A stretch of DNA of 58,660 bases. Source: Rhodopseudomonas sp. Lineage in GTDB: Bacteria > Pseudomonadota > Alphaproteobacteria > Rhizobiales > Xanthobacteraceae. The position numbers and the translations under genes are program-made. Under the pieces are notes generated by a model that worked only from the letters and a program-made list of their open reading frames with translations, had not been told where the DNA came from and did no database searches. The DNA is taken from positions 1 through 58,660 of the forward strand of contig WGNB01000009.1 of assembly GCA_016124795.1 (NCBI GenBank). Direction: 5' to 3'. Within the stretch, counting starts at the first letter, position 1. Every line of letters starts with the position of its first letter. Shown here one piece after another: positions 18,423 to 28,371 of the stretch.

Positions 18423-19501
18423 CAGGTCGCGCCTTCCGCGGCCAGCAGTTCCGCCTGATGCTCGGTGATCAGCGCGTCGATCAATTCGTCGACGTCGCCT
18501 TCCATCACCTGCGGCAACTTATAGAGCGTCAGGTTGATACGATGATCGGTGACGCGGCCTTGCGGGAAATTATAAGTTCGGATGCGTTCGGAACGGTCGC
18601 CCGATCCGATCTGGCCGCGCCGTTCGGCGGCGCGTTCGGAATCGAGCTTGGAGCGTTGGGTGTCGTAGAGCTTGGTGCGCAGATAGGCGAGCGCCTTGGC
18701 CTTGTTCTTGTGCTGCGAGCGCTCCTCCTGGACGAAGACGATCGTGCCGGTCGGAATATGCGTGATCCGGATCGCCGATTCGGTCTTGTTGACGTGCTGG
18801 CCGCCGGCGCCCTGCGCGCGCATGGTGTCGATCTTCAGATCGTCTTCCTTGATCTGGATATCGACGTCTTCGACTTCCGGCAGCACCGCGACCGTCGCTG
18901 CCGATGTATGAATGCGGCCTTGCGTTTCGGTGTCGGGCACGCGCTGCACGCGATGAACGCCCGATTCGAATTTCAGTTTGGCGAAAACACCGCGCCCATG
19001 GACGCCGGCGATGACTTCCTTGAGGCCGCCCTTGGCGCCTTCGCTCATCGAGATGACCTCGATCTTCCAGCCCTGTTTGGCGGCGTAACGCTCATACATG
19101 CGGAACAGGTCGCCGGCGAACAAGGCGGCTTCGTCGCCGCCGGTGCCGGCGCGGATTTCGAGGATGGCGTCGTGGTCGTCCATCGCGTCTTTCGGGATCA
19201 GCGCGATGCGGATTTTGCGTTCGAGCTGTTCGCACTTTTCCTCGAGCGCCGGCTTTTCCGCTTCCGCCATCTTGCGCATTTCGGCGTCGGTCGCGTTGTC
19301 GTCGATCATTGCGTCGAGATCGACGATTTCAGCACGCGCCGCCCGGTAGTTCTTGATGGTGTCGACGACCGGGCCGAGTTCGGAAAACTCGCGCGACAGC
19401 TTGACGTAATCGTCGGTCGACAGTCCGCTGCCGAGTTCGCGCTCGATCATGGCGTGGCGCGACAGCAATGCGTCGAGCCGATGTTCTGGCAGAGCAACCA
19501 A
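18422..19501 (-). CDS. prfA: Peptide chain release factor 1
   Basis: Recognises UAA/UAG and triggers peptide release. The 359-residue protein has the class-I release factor domain with the catalytic [16 protein letters not shown] motif and the following [20 protein letters not shown] block; upstream it has [16 protein letters not shown] and the [18 protein letters not shown] segment. The codon-recognition tripeptide region lies between these. It is followed by prmC with a one-base overlap and preceded by ptsP by 53 nt, so the three are probably an operon. Confidence 0.97.
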   Translation of the reverse strand: MVALPEHRLDALLSRHAMIERELGSGLSTDDYVKLSREFSELGPVVDTIKNYRAARAEIVDLDAMIDDNATDAEMRKMAEAEKPALEEKCEQLERKIRIALIPKDAMDDHDAILEIRAGTGGDEAALFAGDLFRMYERYAAKQGWKIEVISMSEGAKGGLKEVIAGVHGRGVFAKLKFESGVHRVQRVPDTETQGRIHTSAATVAVLPEVEDVDIQIKEDDLKIDTMRAQGAGGQHVNKTESAIRITHIPTGTIVFVQEERSQHKNKAKALAYLRTKLYDTQRSKLDSERAAERRGQIGSGDRSERIRTYNFPQGRVTDHRINLTLYKLPQVMEGDVDELIDALITEHQAELLAAEGAT

Positions 19502-19554
19502 AGTGGATTCCCTAATGATGCGCGGAGGCCTGGCATAAAGCCGGACGCGACAAG

Positions 19555-21837
19555 TTACAATTGCAGTCCTTGCGCGGCGGCGAAGTCTTCCAGTTTATGC
19601 CGGATCGAGACGCTGCCGATCGGCCTCGCCAGGGCCGGCAACAGCACCTCGGCGCCGGCGGCCACGTCGAGATCGAGCAGCATCGCCTTGACCGGACCGA
19701 CCGACGACGGCGACAGCGACAGGGTGCGGTAGCCGAGAATGGTCAGCGCCAGCGCGCCGATCGGTTGCGACGCCAGTTCGCCGCACAGCGCGACCGGTTT
19801 GCCGTGTTCGGTGGCCTTGTCGACGACATCTTTCAGCGCGCGCAGAACCGGGGCCGACAAGGTATCGAAGCGGTTCGAGACGCGGTTGTTGCCACGGTCG
19901 GCGGCATAGAGGAACTGCATCAGGTCGTTGGAGCCGACCGACAGGAAGTCGACCCGTTCCAACAATTCGTCGAGCTGGAACAGCAGCGATGGGACTTCCA
20001 GCATGGTGCCGATCTGCACCCGCTCCGGCAGCAAGTGGCCGTGCCGGCGCAAATGGGTCAGTTCGAGTTCGACCAGCGCCTTGGCGTTATCGTATTCCTC
20101 GACCGTCGCGATCATCGGAAACATCACGCGCAATTCGCGGCCGCCGGCCGCGCGCAGCAGCGCGCGCACCTGGCTGCGCAACAGGCCCGGCCGGTCGAGG
20201 CCGAGGCGAACCGCGCGCCAGCCCAGCGCCGGGTTCTCTTCCTCGAAATTGCGCATGTACGGCAGCACCTTGTCGCCGCCGATATCGAGCGTGCGGAAGG
20301 TCACCGGCTTCTTGCCGGCGGCGTCGAGTACGGTTTGATACAGCGCCGATTGCTCGCCGGTGCGCGGCAGTTTGGGCGCGACCATGAACTGCAATTCGGT
20401 TCGAAACAGGCCGATGCCGGCGGCGCCGGTTTCGTTCATATGCGGCAGGTCGATGGTCAGGCCCGCGTTGATCATCAACGCGATCGAGTGGCCGTCTTTG
20501 GTCACGCAAGGCCGGTCGCGCAGCGCGCGGTATTGCGCCTGCCGACGCGCGCGCAGTTTGACGCGCTCGCCATAGGCGACCTCGATGTCCTGCGGCGGCC
20601 GCAAATGGATGTGGCCGGTGGAGCCGTCGACGATGACGCCGTCGCCTTGTTCGACCAGGCCGGTAGCATTTTCGATTTCGCCGACGGTCGGAATGCCGAG
20701 TGCCCGCGCAACGATAGCAACGTGGGAGGTCGGGCCGCCTTCTTCAAGCACCAGGCCGCGCAATTTCTTGCGGTCGTAGTCGAGCAGCGCCGCCGGTCCC
20801 ATTGACCGCGCCACCACAACGGCGTTGTCAGGCAGTTGCTCGCGGCCGGGGGCGTGGTCCTGGCCCATCAACACGCGCATCAGTCGGTTGGCGAGGTCGT
20901 CGAGGTCGTGCAGCCGGTCGCGCAGATAAGGGTCGGAGGCGCGCAGCATCCGGGCGCGGGTGTCGGACTGGACGCGCTCGACGCCGGCTTCGGCGGTCAG
21001 GCCGGTCATGACGGCTTCGCGGATCTTGTGCAGCCATCCCTGGTCGTAGGAGAACATCCGATAGGCTTCGAGCACGTCGCGGTGTTCGCCGCCCTCGATG
21101 ACGTCGCGGTGTTCGACCAGCCGGTCGAGGTCGGAGCGCAAGGTGGCGATCGCGGCATCGAGCCGCTTGGTTTCGCCCTGGACGTCGTCGGCGATCACAT
21201 TGGTGATGACGACGCGCGGCTCGTGCAGCACGACATGGCCGAGCGCGATGCCGTCGGACAGCGCGGCGCCTTGCAGATGCATCGCGTGACGGGCGGCCGG
21301 CTCGGCGCCGGGCTTGGCGATCGAGGAGAGTTCGCCCGAGGCGATCATCTCGGCGAGCACCATCGCCGTGGTTTGCAGCGCTTCTTCTTCTTCTTCTGTG
21401 TAAGTTCGCCGCGCCCGGTTTTGCACCGTCAACACCCCGAGCGTGTTGCCGGCGCGCAGGATCGGAACGCCCAGGAATGAGTGATAGATTTCTTCGCCGG
21501 TCTCTGGCCTGAACGAGAACGCCGGATGGTTCTGCGCTGCCGACAGGTTGATCTTGGTCGCCTCGGTCGCGACCAAACCGACCAGGCCTTCGTCCGATTT
21601 CATGACCGTGTTATGGACGGCTTCCGGCTTGAGGCCTTCGGTGGCGTATAGCTCAAGGGTTCCGTCCACGCGCAACACGTAGACAGAGCAAACCTCCGCC
21701 ACCATGTTGGCGGCGATCAGAACGACCACCTTGTCGAGACGGTCCTGCGCGCTGACCGGCTCCGCCATCACCTCGCGAAGCCGTCGTAGCAGCACGCGCG
21801 GACCGCCAAGCGCGCCACGCATATTGAGGTCCTTCAT
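19555..21837 (-). CDS. ptsP: Phosphoenolpyruvate-protein phosphotransferase PtsP (EI-Ntr)
   Basis: First enzyme of the nitrogen phosphotransferase system; transfers phosphate from PEP to NPr (PtsO). The 760-residue protein has an N-terminal GAF domain (about 20-160), which in relatives senses glutamine, then the enzyme-I N domain (about 185-310), the swivelling phosphohistidine domain with [17 protein letters not shown], and the PEP-binding TIM barrel ending with the active-site Cys in LCGELASQP. All catalytic landmarks are present. It leads the ptsP–prfA–prmC group. Confidence 0.95.
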   Translation of the reverse strand: MKDLNMRGALGGPRVLLRRLREVMAEPVSAQDRLDKVVVLIAANMVAEVCSVYVLRVDGTLELYATEGLKPEAVHNTVMKSDEGLVGLVATEATKINLSAAQNHPAFSFRPETGEEIYHSFLGVPILRAGNTLGVLTVQNRARRTYTEEEEEALQTTAMVLAEMIASGELSSIAKPGAEPAARHAMHLQGAALSDGIALGHVVLHEPRVVITNVIADDVQGETKRLDAAIATLRSDLDRLVEHRDVIEGGEHRDVLEAYRMFSYDQGWLHKIREAVMTGLTAEAGVERVQSDTRARMLRASDPYLRDRLHDLDDLANRLMRVLMGQDHAPGREQLPDNAVVVARSMGPAALLDYDRKKLRGLVLEEGGPTSHVAIVARALGIPTVGEIENATGLVEQGDGVIVDGSTGHIHLRPPQDIEVAYGERVKLRARRQAQYRALRDRPCVTKDGHSIALMINAGLTIDLPHMNETGAAGIGLFRTELQFMVAPKLPRTGEQSALYQTVLDAAGKKPVTFRTLDIGGDKVLPYMRNFEEENPALGWRAVRLGLDRPGLLRSQVRALLRAAGGRELRVMFPMIATVEEYDNAKALVELELTHLRRHGHLLPERVQIGTMLEVPSLLFQLDELLERVDFLSVGSNDLMQFLYAADRGNNRVSNRFDTLSAPVLRALKDVVDKATEHGKPVALCGELASQPIGALALTILGYRTLSLSPSSVGPVKAMLLDLDVAAGAEVLLPALARPIGSVSIRHKLEDFAAAQGLQL

Positions 21838-22155
21838 TACCGCATGAGCCGGCCCGGAAAGCTGAAACAGCCTTCTGGATACATGCGCCGTCGCCCGGAA
21901 TCGGGACTGTAGCCTCGTTTACGGCCCGATTATGCACGAAGTGCGGCTTCAGGGCCCCGGATTATCCCGAAGCCGCCCAGTCCCCAGGCTATAGCCAATG
22001 GGGGTGCCCAGGGGCAAGCGATTGCTCCCGTCGGCGCATTTCGGCGGGCTATTCGGGCGCGCCCGGCCCGGAAGCCGGCTTTCGCCGGCCAGCGTTCTTA
22101 CGATCGGCGACCCCGAGATTCGCACCGAACGGCAGCGATCCCGGCCGGATGCCGA
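21838..22155. other. 318-nt gap between lysC and ptsP
   Basis: No gene seen. The lysC and ptsP genes are on the same strand. A hairpin GCCGGC-TTTC-GCCGGC at 22074-22089 lies 67 nt beyond the lysC stop and may slow read-through, though no T-run follows. The remainder should hold the ptsP promoter; no clear -35/-10 pair was recognised. Confidence 0.55.
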
Positions 22156-23409
22156 TCAGGCTTTATCCAGCCCGTAGAGCGTGTGCAGCGTACGAACAGC
22201 TTGATCGGTCTGCGCGGCATGGATCAGGACGGAAAATTTAATCTCCGATGTGGTGATCGCGAGAATATTGATCTTCTGCTCCGACAGCGCCTTGAAGGCG
22301 GAGGCCGCGACGCCGGCATGGCTGCGCATCCCGATACCGATGACCGAAACCTTGGCAACGTCGGTCGCGCCGTCCATCCGCTCAAAGCCGATCGCCGCCT
22401 TGGCTTTCTCGATGGTGACGCGGGCGCGCTCGTAATCGGCCGACGGCACCGTGAAGGTCAGGTCGGTGGTGCGGCCGTCGGCGGAGACGTTCTGCACGAT
22501 CATATCGACATTGATGCTGGCGTCGGCCAGCGGACCGAAGATGGCGGCGGCGACACCCGGCTTGTCCTGCACGTTGCGGATCGAGATCTGCGCCTCGTCC
22601 TTGGAGAAGGCGATGCCGGTGACGGTTTGCTGTTCCATGATTTCACTCTCGTCGCAGATAAGCGTGCCCGGAGGCGTTTGATGCGGGTCAATGTCTTCGG
22701 GTTTGACGAAGCTCGACCGTACGAAAATACGGACATTGTGCAGCATGCCGAGCTCGATCGAGCGCACCTGCATGACCTTGGCGCCGAGTGAGGCCATTTC
22801 GAGCATTTCCTCGAAGGCGACCTTTTCGAGCCGCTGCGCCTTGGGCACCACACGCGGATCGGTGGTGTAGACGCCGTCGACGTCTGTGTAGATGTCGCAG
22901 CGTTCGGCGCCGATGGCGGCAGCAATCGCCACCGCCGACGTGTCGGAGCCGCCGCGGCCGAGCGTGGTAATGCGGCCGGTGGCCTCGTGCTTGCCCTGGA
23001 AGCCGGCGATCACCGCGACCTGCTTGAGCTCGTCGAAGCGCTTGATCAGTTCGGCGCCGTTGACGTCCTTGATGCGGGCCGAACCATGGGCGTTGTCGGT
23101 CAGGATCGGCAATTGCCAGCCCTGCCAGGAGCGGGCGTTGATGCCCATGCCTTCCAGCACGATGGCCAGCAAGCCGGCGGTGACCTGTTCGCCGGTCGCG
23201 ACGACGGCGTCGTATTCGCGGGCGTCGTGCAGGGCCGAGGCGTCCCGGCACCAGGCGACCAGTTGATTGGTCACGCCCGACATCGCCGAGACGACGACGG
23301 CGACATCGTAGCCGGCATCGACCTCGCGTTTGACATGGCGGGCGACATTGCGAATGCGGTCGAGATCGGCGACCGACGTTCCGCCGAATTTCATAACGAG
23401 GCGAGGCAT
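22156..23409 (-). CDS. lysC: Aspartate kinase
   Basis: Phosphorylates aspartate, the first committed step to lysine, threonine and methionine. The 417-residue monofunctional enzyme starts MPRLVMKFGGTSVADLDRI with the KFGGTS nucleotide/substrate motif at residue 7, has the GRGGSDTSAVAIAAAI loop in the kinase core, and two C-terminal ACT domains (about 265-410) for allosteric control by lysine/threonine. It is divergent from ubiG. The ACT domains end close to the terminus, as usual for the short form. Confidence 0.96.
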   Translation of the reverse strand: MPRLVMKFGGTSVADLDRIRNVARHVKREVDAGYDVAVVVSAMSGVTNQLVAWCRDASALHDAREYDAVVATGEQVTAGLLAIVLEGMGINARSWQGWQLPILTDNAHGSARIKDVNGAELIKRFDELKQVAVIAGFQGKHEATGRITTLGRGGSDTSAVAIAAAIGAERCDIYTDVDGVYTTDPRVVPKAQRLEKVAFEEMLEMASLGAKVMQVRSIELGMLHNVRIFVRSSFVKPEDIDPHQTPPGTLICDESEIMEQQTVTGIAFSKDEAQISIRNVQDKPGVAAAIFGPLADASINVDMIVQNVSADGRTTDLTFTVPSADYERARVTIEKAKAAIGFERMDGATDVAKVSVIGIGMRSHAGVAASAFKALSEQKINILAITTSEIKFSVLIHAAQTDQAVRTLHTLYGLDKA

Positions 23410-23536
23410 AGCTCTTATGAACCTGACTTTTTAGAAGCTGGACGTTCCCGGAGACGGCAAAAGGGGGCTATACATACCCATGGGGTGCCGCCCCTGCAAC
23501 TTTTCGCCGTCAGGCCGTTTCAGAGAAGAATTCCGA

Positions 23537-24286
23537 ATGGTGAACGTCAAACCCCGGTCCGCCAGCGTCGATACCGCCGAAGTCGACCGATTCGACCGCC
23601 TGGCCGCCACCTGGTGGGACCCTCGCGGTCCAATGGCATCGCTGCACAAGTTCAACCCGGTCCGGCTGGGCTATATCCGGGATCAGGCGGCGGCGCATTT
23701 CGACCGCGACCCGAAGAAACTCGACAGCCTCAAGGGCCTGCGCATGCTCGATATCGGCTGCGGCGGCGGTATTCTGTCGGAGCCCCTGGCGCGGCTCGGC
23801 GCCGCGATGGTCGGGGCCGATCCGGCCGAAAAAAATATCGCCATTGCCCGCGCTCATGCCGAGGATTCCGGGCTGGAGATCGACTACCGCGCCACCACCG
23901 CCGAGACCCTGGCGGAGGCCGGCGAGACATTCGACATCGTGCTGGCGATGGAAGTCGTTGAACACGTCGTCGACGTCAAAGCCTTCGTCGCCACCTGCGC
24001 CACGATGGTCAGGCCCGGCGGTCTGATGATCGCGGCGACGCTCAACCGCACGCTCAAGAGTTTCGCGCTCGCTATCGTCGGCGCCGAATATGTGTTGCGC
24101 TGGCTGCCGCGCGGCACCCACCAGTGGGACAAGTTCGTGACGCCGACCGAGCTTGAGACCGCATTCGAGCGCGCGGGTCTCGATGTCGTCGCCGAGCGCG
24201 GCGTGATCTACAATCCGCTCGCTGACCGCTGGCAATTGTCGTCCGACATGGACGTCAATTACATGCTGGTTGCCTCGCGCGCCTGA
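23537..24286 (+). CDS. ubiG: Ubiquinone biosynthesis O-methyltransferase
   Basis: Performs both O-methylations in ubiquinone synthesis (bifunctional 2-polyprenyl-6-hydroxyphenol methylase / 3-demethylubiquinol methyltransferase). The 249-residue protein has the UbiG-specific N-terminal [21 protein letters not shown] region (spread over two blocks), SAM motif [15 protein letters not shown], and the [12 protein letters not shown] post-motif, then [19 protein letters not shown] 23537 is preferred because AGAAGAA precedes it; the longer frame adds a cysteine-bearing tail not found in UbiG. Confidence 0.95.
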   Translation: MVNVKPRSASVDTAEVDRFDRLAATWWDPRGPMASLHKFNPVRLGYIRDQAAAHFDRDPKKLDSLKGLRMLDIGCGGGILSEPLARLGAAMVGADPAEKNIAIARAHAEDSGLEIDYRATTAETLAEAGETFDIVLAMEVVEHVVDVKAFVATCATMVRPGGLMIAATLNRTLKSFALAIVGAEYVLRWLPRGTHQWDKFVTPTELETAFERAGLDVVAERGVIYNPLADRWQLSSDMDVNYMLVASRA

Positions 24287-24308
24287 CAATTCATCGAAGG
24301 GACACCGG

Positions 24309-24653
24309 ATGATCCTCGAACTGGTCGAATTCAATTCACCGAAGGGCTGGACGCGCGAACAGATCGCCGAGGATGCCCGCCATGTCATTCCGAAATGGCA
24401 GGCCAATACCGAACTGGTGCGCAAGCATTTCCTTCTCGAACTGAATGGCAAAACCGGCGCCGGTGTCTATATCTGGCCGTCGGTCGAGGCGGCGCAGCGC
24501 GCCCATAACGAAGTCTGGCGGCAATCGGTGATCAAGCGCACAGGCGGGGCACCGACCATTCGCTACTTCGATCTGTTTCTTTTGATCGATAACGAGAATG
24601 GCACGGTCAAGGAGTTCTCCGAGGCGGCGGAACTCAAGCCGACGGCGGCATAA
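24309..24653 (+). CDS. Conserved hypothetical protein, ferredoxin-like fold possible
   Basis: A soluble 114-residue protein starting MILELVEFNSPKGWTREQI. The pattern of N-terminal beta strand, helix with Arg/Lys, strand (GAGVYIWPSVEAAQRAH) and helix suggests a dimeric alpha-beta barrel of the YdhR/antibiotic-monooxygenase type; that is a fold guess only. GAAGGGA precedes the ATG and it follows ubiG by 22 nt, so the two are probably co-transcribed. No catalytic residue can be named. Confidence 0.75.
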   Translation: MILELVEFNSPKGWTREQIAEDARHVIPKWQANTELVRKHFLLELNGKTGAGVYIWPSVEAAQRAHNEVWRQSVIKRTGGAPTIRYFDLFLLIDNENGTVKEFSEAAELKPTAA

Positions 24654-24662
24654 AGCTATTTC

Positions 24663-24778
24663 CGTCATCCTGAGGTGCGAGCGCAATGGCGCGAGCCTCG
24701 AAGGATGAATGGCCGACTTCCTCAAGATATTGGCCGTCGCCCTTCGAGGCTCGCGTTGCGCGCGCCTCGGGTCGACGG
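24663..24778. repeat. Dispersed 115-bp palindromic element, copy A
   Basis: Begins CGTCATCCTGAGGTGCGA (24663-24680). Inner arms GCGAGCCTCGAAGG (24691-24704) and CCTTCGAGGCTCGC (24741-24754) pair perfectly over 14 bp; the outer right arm has decayed (13 of 18 by eye against the left). Copy B is at 46061. It fills the gap between the 114-residue protein gene and a transporter gene. Confidence 0.8.
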
Positions 24779-24826
24779 GTTCAGGCCGATATAATTCATC
24801 CCGTCAGTTGAAGCAGATTTACTACA

Positions 24827-25711
24827 ATGCTCTGGGCCGTCTTCACGATCATCGCCGCCGCCGCGCAAACCGCGCGTAATGCCATGCAGCGTCAGTTGAC
24901 GCCGATCCTCGGCACCGTCGGCGCGACCCATGTCCGCTTCCTGTTCGGCTTTCCTTTTGCCCTGCTGTCGCTGGCCGCCGTCATGCTGGTTAGTCATGCC
25001 GGCTTGCCGCATCCGCCGCTGGAATATTGGGGCTGGGTCAGCGTCGGCTTTCTGGTGCAGATCGCCGCCACCGCGTTGATGCTGGCGGCGATGAACGACC
25101 GTTCCTTTGTCGTCACCATTGCCTATACCAAGACCGAGCCGGTGCAGGTCGCCATCTTCGGCTTCCTGCTGCTCGGCGACAAGGTTACGCCTTTGCTGGC
25201 GCTGGCGATCGTGATTGCGACCGCCGGCGTCGTGGTCATGTCGCTCAAGCCCGGTGTGGCACAAAGCGGCGGTTGGCGACCGACCTTGCTTGGGCTGGTG
25301 TCCGGCGGGGCTTTTGGCCTGTCCGCGATTGGCTATCGCGGCGCGATCCTGAGCCTGCATCTCGACAATTTCGTGCTGGCGGCGACTTTCACGCTGGCCG
25401 TGGGGCTGGTGGCGCAGTCGATTTTGTTGTCGGTCTATCTGGCGTTGCGCGATCCGGCGGTGCTGAAGGCGATTTTCAAGGACTGGCGACAGGCCTTGTT
25501 CGCCGGCTTCATGGGCGCTCTGGCGTCGCAATTCTGGTATCTCGGCTTTGCCATCACGACCGCCGCCGCCGTGCGCACGCTCGCGCTGGTCGAGGTGCTG
25601 TTCGCGCAAGGCATTTCGAAATTCATCTTCAAGCAGCCGACCAATTCGCGCGAGCTTATCGGCATCGCGATGATCGTGACCGGCGTGCTGCTCCTGATCT
25701 GGGCGCACTGA
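24827..25711 (+). CDS. EamA/DMT family transporter
   Basis: A 294-residue inner-membrane protein with ten predicted helices in two EamA repeats. The N-terminus begins MLWAVFTIIAAAAQTARNAM; the helix-rich second half contains SQFWYLGFAITTAAAVRTLA, typical of the last-helices motif. The two clear hydrophobic halves and lengths fit small-metabolite exporters, but no substrate is inferable. It is followed by a CATGGCCGGG palindrome and converges on the DUF1178 gene, so the gap probably holds a shared terminator. Confidence 0.85.
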   Translation: MLWAVFTIIAAAAQTARNAMQRQLTPILGTVGATHVRFLFGFPFALLSLAAVMLVSHAGLPHPPLEYWGWVSVGFLVQIAATALMLAAMNDRSFVVTIAYTKTEPVQVAIFGFLLLGDKVTPLLALAIVIATAGVVVMSLKPGVAQSGGWRPTLLGLVSGGAFGLSAIGYRGAILSLHLDNFVLAATFTLAVGLVAQSILLSVYLALRDPAVLKAIFKDWRQALFAGFMGALASQFWYLGFAITTAAAVRTLALVEVLFAQGISKFIFKQPTNSRELIGIAMIVTGVLLLIWAH

Positions 25712-25720
25712 AGTTTCCGG

Positions 25721-25745
25721 CATGGCCGGGCTTGCGCCGGCCATG
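25721..25745. repeat. REP-like palindrome, copy 2
   Basis: CATGGCCGG (25721-25729) and CCGGCCATG (25737-25745) form a 9-bp perfect stem with a 7-nt loop, ten bases after the transporter stop and between convergent genes, where it could terminate both. Confidence 0.7.
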
Positions 25746-25768
25746 GCGAAACCTGTTATCGTCGAAGG

Positions 25769-26251
25769 TCAGTTGCGCTCGTCCGGCAAGATCGGCAGCG
25801 GATGGAAGGCGATGCCTTCCTCGGCCAGTTCCTTGGCGTCATCGAGCGAGGCGACGCCGTAGATCGAGCGATGCTCGGTCTCGCCATAATGCATCTTGCG
25901 CGCCTCGTCGGGAAATTTGGCGCCGACGTCGTCAGCGTTCTGGGTGAGGTGATCGCGCAGTTCCTTGAGCTTGGCGCGAAACTCCTGCTCCTGCGGCGTC
26001 ATCATGGCGACCGGCGCGGTTGCGGGTGTTGCGGTAGGCGCGGCGGCTTCCGCGGTCGGCGCTTCGACGACAGCATTGTTCTTGCGTGCGCCGGCCAGCC
26101 GCGGCGCCATGATGGCCTTGTCGACCTTGGTTGAGCCGCAATGCGGGCAATTCACCAGACCGCGTTTGGCCTGTTTGTCGTAAGCGTTTGAATCGGCGAA
26201 CCAGCTATCGAACTCGTGGCCTTGATCGCAAACGAGGGCGTAACGAATCAT
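25769..26251 (-). CDS. DUF1178 family protein
   Basis: A 160-residue protein that begins MIRYALVCDQGHEFDSWFAD, the family hallmark, followed by a zinc-ribbon-like pair in LVNCPHCGS (with an upstream Cys at residue 8). An Ala/Pro/Thr-rich linker (about 61-85) leads to a C-terminal conserved HYGETEHRSIYGVAS and GIAFHPLPILPDERN. The ATG overlaps the stop of the nitrilase gene by 4 nt. A much longer reading frame exists upstream but is a shadow of the nitrilase gene. Function unknown; always last in this operon type. Confidence 0.9.
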   Translation of the reverse strand: MIRYALVCDQGHEFDSWFADSNAYDKQAKRGLVNCPHCGSTKVDKAIMAPRLAGARKNNAVVEAPTAEAAAPTATPATAPVAMMTPQEQEFRAKLKELRDHLTQNADDVGAKFPDEARKMHYGETEHRSIYGVASLDDAKELAEEGIAFHPLPILPDERN

Positions 26252-27129
26252 TCCGCGCCTCGGACCATATGTAGATGCGCGGCCTCGGCCATCGGTTCGA
26301 CGATCTCGAAGCGCCGGCCATGTTGCAGCGATGGAACCCGGCCGCGCGCCTCGGCGACCAGCGCGTGATCGATCTCGGCCATGACGATGCCAGGCTCGGT
26401 TCCGCCTTCGGCCAGAATGCGGCCCCACGGATCGACAATCAGCGAATGACCGAATGTCGAGCGGCCGTTTTCGTGCTTGCCGCCCTGCGCGGCCGCCATC
26501 ACGAAACAGGTATTCTCGATGGCGCGGGCGCGCATCAGCACATGCCAATGCGCTTCGCCGGTCTGTTGAGTGAAGGCCGAGGGAATAGCCAGCATGGTGG
26601 CGCCGGCTTCGGCGAGCGCGCGGTAGAGCGCTGGAAAGCGCAGGTCGTAACAGATGGTGAGCCCGAGACGGCCCCAGGGCAGGTCGTCGGTGATGGCGAT
26701 GTCGCCCGGCCGGTAGCTGTTCGACTCGCGATAGCTTTCGCCATTGCCGAGGTCGACATCGAACATATGGATCTTGTCGTAGCGCGCCGCGATCTCGCCT
26801 TTGGGGTCGATCAGAAAGCCGCGGTTGGCGGCCTTCTCGGGCGCGACCTTGATCGCCAGCGAGCCAGCATGAATATGGATGCCGAGCTTGCGCGCCAGTC
26901 CGCGCAGCGCCGTCAGCGTCGGGTCGACGTCCTCTTCCTTGATGGTCGCGAACAGCCGATCGCGCTTGACCTCCATGATGTTGGTCATCTCGGGGGTCTG
27001 CACATAATCGGCGCCGGCGGCCTTGGCTTCGCCGATCAGGCGGATGGCGTCGGCCAGATTGGCGGCCGGGTCGACCCCCGACCGCATCTGAATCATCGCC
27101 GCCTTGAAGGTCGCCGGGGTGCCGCTCAT
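26248..27129 (-). CDS. Carbon-nitrogen hydrolase (nitrilase superfamily)
   Basis: A 293-residue amidase with the Glu-Lys-Cys triad at E47 (TPEMTN), K119 (RYDKIHMFDVD) and C160 (LTICYDLRFP). The layout and the MFDVDLGNGESYRES segment resemble the Nit1/Nit2 group, which hydrolyses deaminated glutathione or omega-amido acids; linkage with grxC makes a glutathione-repair role attractive, but that is inference. It overlaps grxC upstream and the DUF1178 gene downstream by 4 nt each, showing tight translational coupling. Confidence 0.9.
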   Translation of the reverse strand: MSGTPATFKAAMIQMRSGVDPAANLADAIRLIGEAKAAGADYVQTPEMTNIMEVKRDRLFATIKEEDVDPTLTALRGLARKLGIHIHAGSLAIKVAPEKAANRGFLIDPKGEIAARYDKIHMFDVDLGNGESYRESNSYRPGDIAITDDLPWGRLGLTICYDLRFPALYRALAEAGATMLAIPSAFTQQTGEAHWHVLMRARAIENTCFVMAAAQGGKHENGRSTFGHSLIVDPWGRILAEGGTEPGIVMAEIDHALVAEARGRVPSLQHGRRFEIVEPMAEAAHLHMVRGAE

Positions 27130-27404
27130 GACGGCTGGCCTTCGCCGGCGAGCAGGGCGTCGAGCTTGCCGGCGTGGTCAAGGGCATGGAGGTCGTCGCT
27201 GCCGCCGACGTGAACCGAACCGATGAAAATCTGCGGCACGCTGGTGCGGCCGTGGGCGCGCTCGGTCATGGCCTGTCGCTCGGCCCGGCCGGAAACGTCG
27301 AATTCGGTGAATTTGACGCCTTTCTTGTTCAGCAAGGCTTTCGCCATGCTGCAATAGGGGCACCAGCGGGTCGTGTAGATCTCAATCGGGGGCATTGGCG
27401 ACAT
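27126..27404 (-). CDS. grxC: Glutaredoxin 3
   Basis: Small thiol-disulfide oxidoreductase of 92 residues using glutathione. The dithiol active site CPYC lies at about residues 14-17 (TTRWCPYCSMAKALL); the glutathione-binding TSVPQIFIG (cis-Pro) and GGSDDLHALD blocks follow. It lies 41 nt after comF and overlaps the nitrilase gene by 4 nt, within a leftward operon. Length and motif set are standard for the GrxC group. Confidence 0.95.
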   Translation of the reverse strand: MSPMPPIEIYTTRWCPYCSMAKALLNKKGVKFTEFDVSGRAERQAMTERAHGRTSVPQIFIGSVHVGGSDDLHALDHAGKLDALLAGEGQPS

Positions 27405-27445
27405 CGCTCACAAATTACCGTCGGAAAGTATCCCGGACACCCAGC

Positions 27446-28243
27446 TTATATGGGGCGACCCAGGGGTGCGACAACCCGGGCGAAAACCAGCACGTCGACA
27501 TTGGCGGCGCCGGCCCGGAGGAGGGCGCGGGTGCAGGTGTCGACTGTCGCCCCCGAGGTCAGGACGTCGTCGATCAGCACCAGCCGGCGGCCCTTGACCC
27601 TGGCCTTCTGGTTTGCCGGGACCCGGAACGCTCCCTGAACATTGTCGGCCCGTTCCACCTTGGACAGGCCCACCTGCTGGGGCGTAGCGCGCACGCGGGC
27701 GAGCACGTCTGGCCAGACCGGAACGCCGCAATGGCTGGAAATCGCGCCGGCCAGCGAAGCCGCCTGATTGAAGCGGCGTGACCACAGTCTGCGCCAATGC
27801 AACGGCACCGGCAGCAAGGCGTCGGCGCCTTCCAGTAGCTCTTGTCCGGCTCGGGCCATCCAGGCGCCCATCATCGGCGCGAGATCAAGCCGGTCGGCGT
27901 ATTTGAACGACAGCACCAGCTTGCGCGCTATCTCATCGTAGCGCACCGCGGCGCGCGCCCGCCCAAAGGCCGGTGGGTGCGCGATGGCCTCCATCGAGAT
28001 GATGCCCGGGCCGGGATCGTAGACGAAGGGAATGCCAAGCCGCGGGCAATAAGGCTGTTCGATCGGCGATAAGCGCGACCAGCAGGCGGCGCATAGACCG
28101 GTGCCTGAACCGAGCGGTTCGCGGCAGGACGGGCAGAGCGGCGGCAGCGCGATATCGAGAATAAATTTTCCGCCGCGCTGCAGCGCGGCAGTCGCGCGGG
28201 CAATAGGCCCGAGAAACGTTCCGGAGCTTGCGGTCTCTGGCAT
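27446..28243 (-). CDS. ComF family phosphoribosyltransferase-like protein
   Basis: A 265-residue ComF-type protein. N-terminal cysteines form a double zinc ribbon (CPSCREPLG, CAACW, and a later PYCPRLG). The C-terminal half has the PRTase fold with the PRPP-loop motif RLVLIDDVLTSGATVDTC. ComF acts in DNA uptake in naturally competent bacteria, but in alphaproteobacteria it is conserved without known competence; its role here is unclear. It is first in the comF–grxC–nitrilase–DUF1178 operon. Confidence 0.9.
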   Translation of the reverse strand: MPETASSGTFLGPIARATAALQRGGKFILDIALPPLCPSCREPLGSGTGLCAACWSRLSPIEQPYCPRLGIPFVYDPGPGIISMEAIAHPPAFGRARAAVRYDEIARKLVLSFKYADRLDLAPMMGAWMARAGQELLEGADALLPVPLHWRRLWSRRFNQAASLAGAISSHCGVPVWPDVLARVRATPQQVGLSKVERADNVQGAFRVPANQKARVKGRRLVLIDDVLTSGATVDTCTRALLRAGAANVDVLVFARVVAPLGRPI

Positions 28244-28371
28244 TGCAGCAGGCTATCGCGGCGAGAGGCCGCGCTCAACCTTATAAACAATTCGCTGCCG
28301 GACGCGGCGTGACCCTTGCCAGGGAGCGGGTCGCTACGCAATAAATTAGCAACTAAAAACGGGAGGACGAA

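Noticed and set aside
26252-27187. N-terminal extension of the DUF1178 frame to 472 codons
   Set aside because: The extra part is out-of-frame nitrilase sequence; MIRYALVCDQGHEF at 26251 is the true start.
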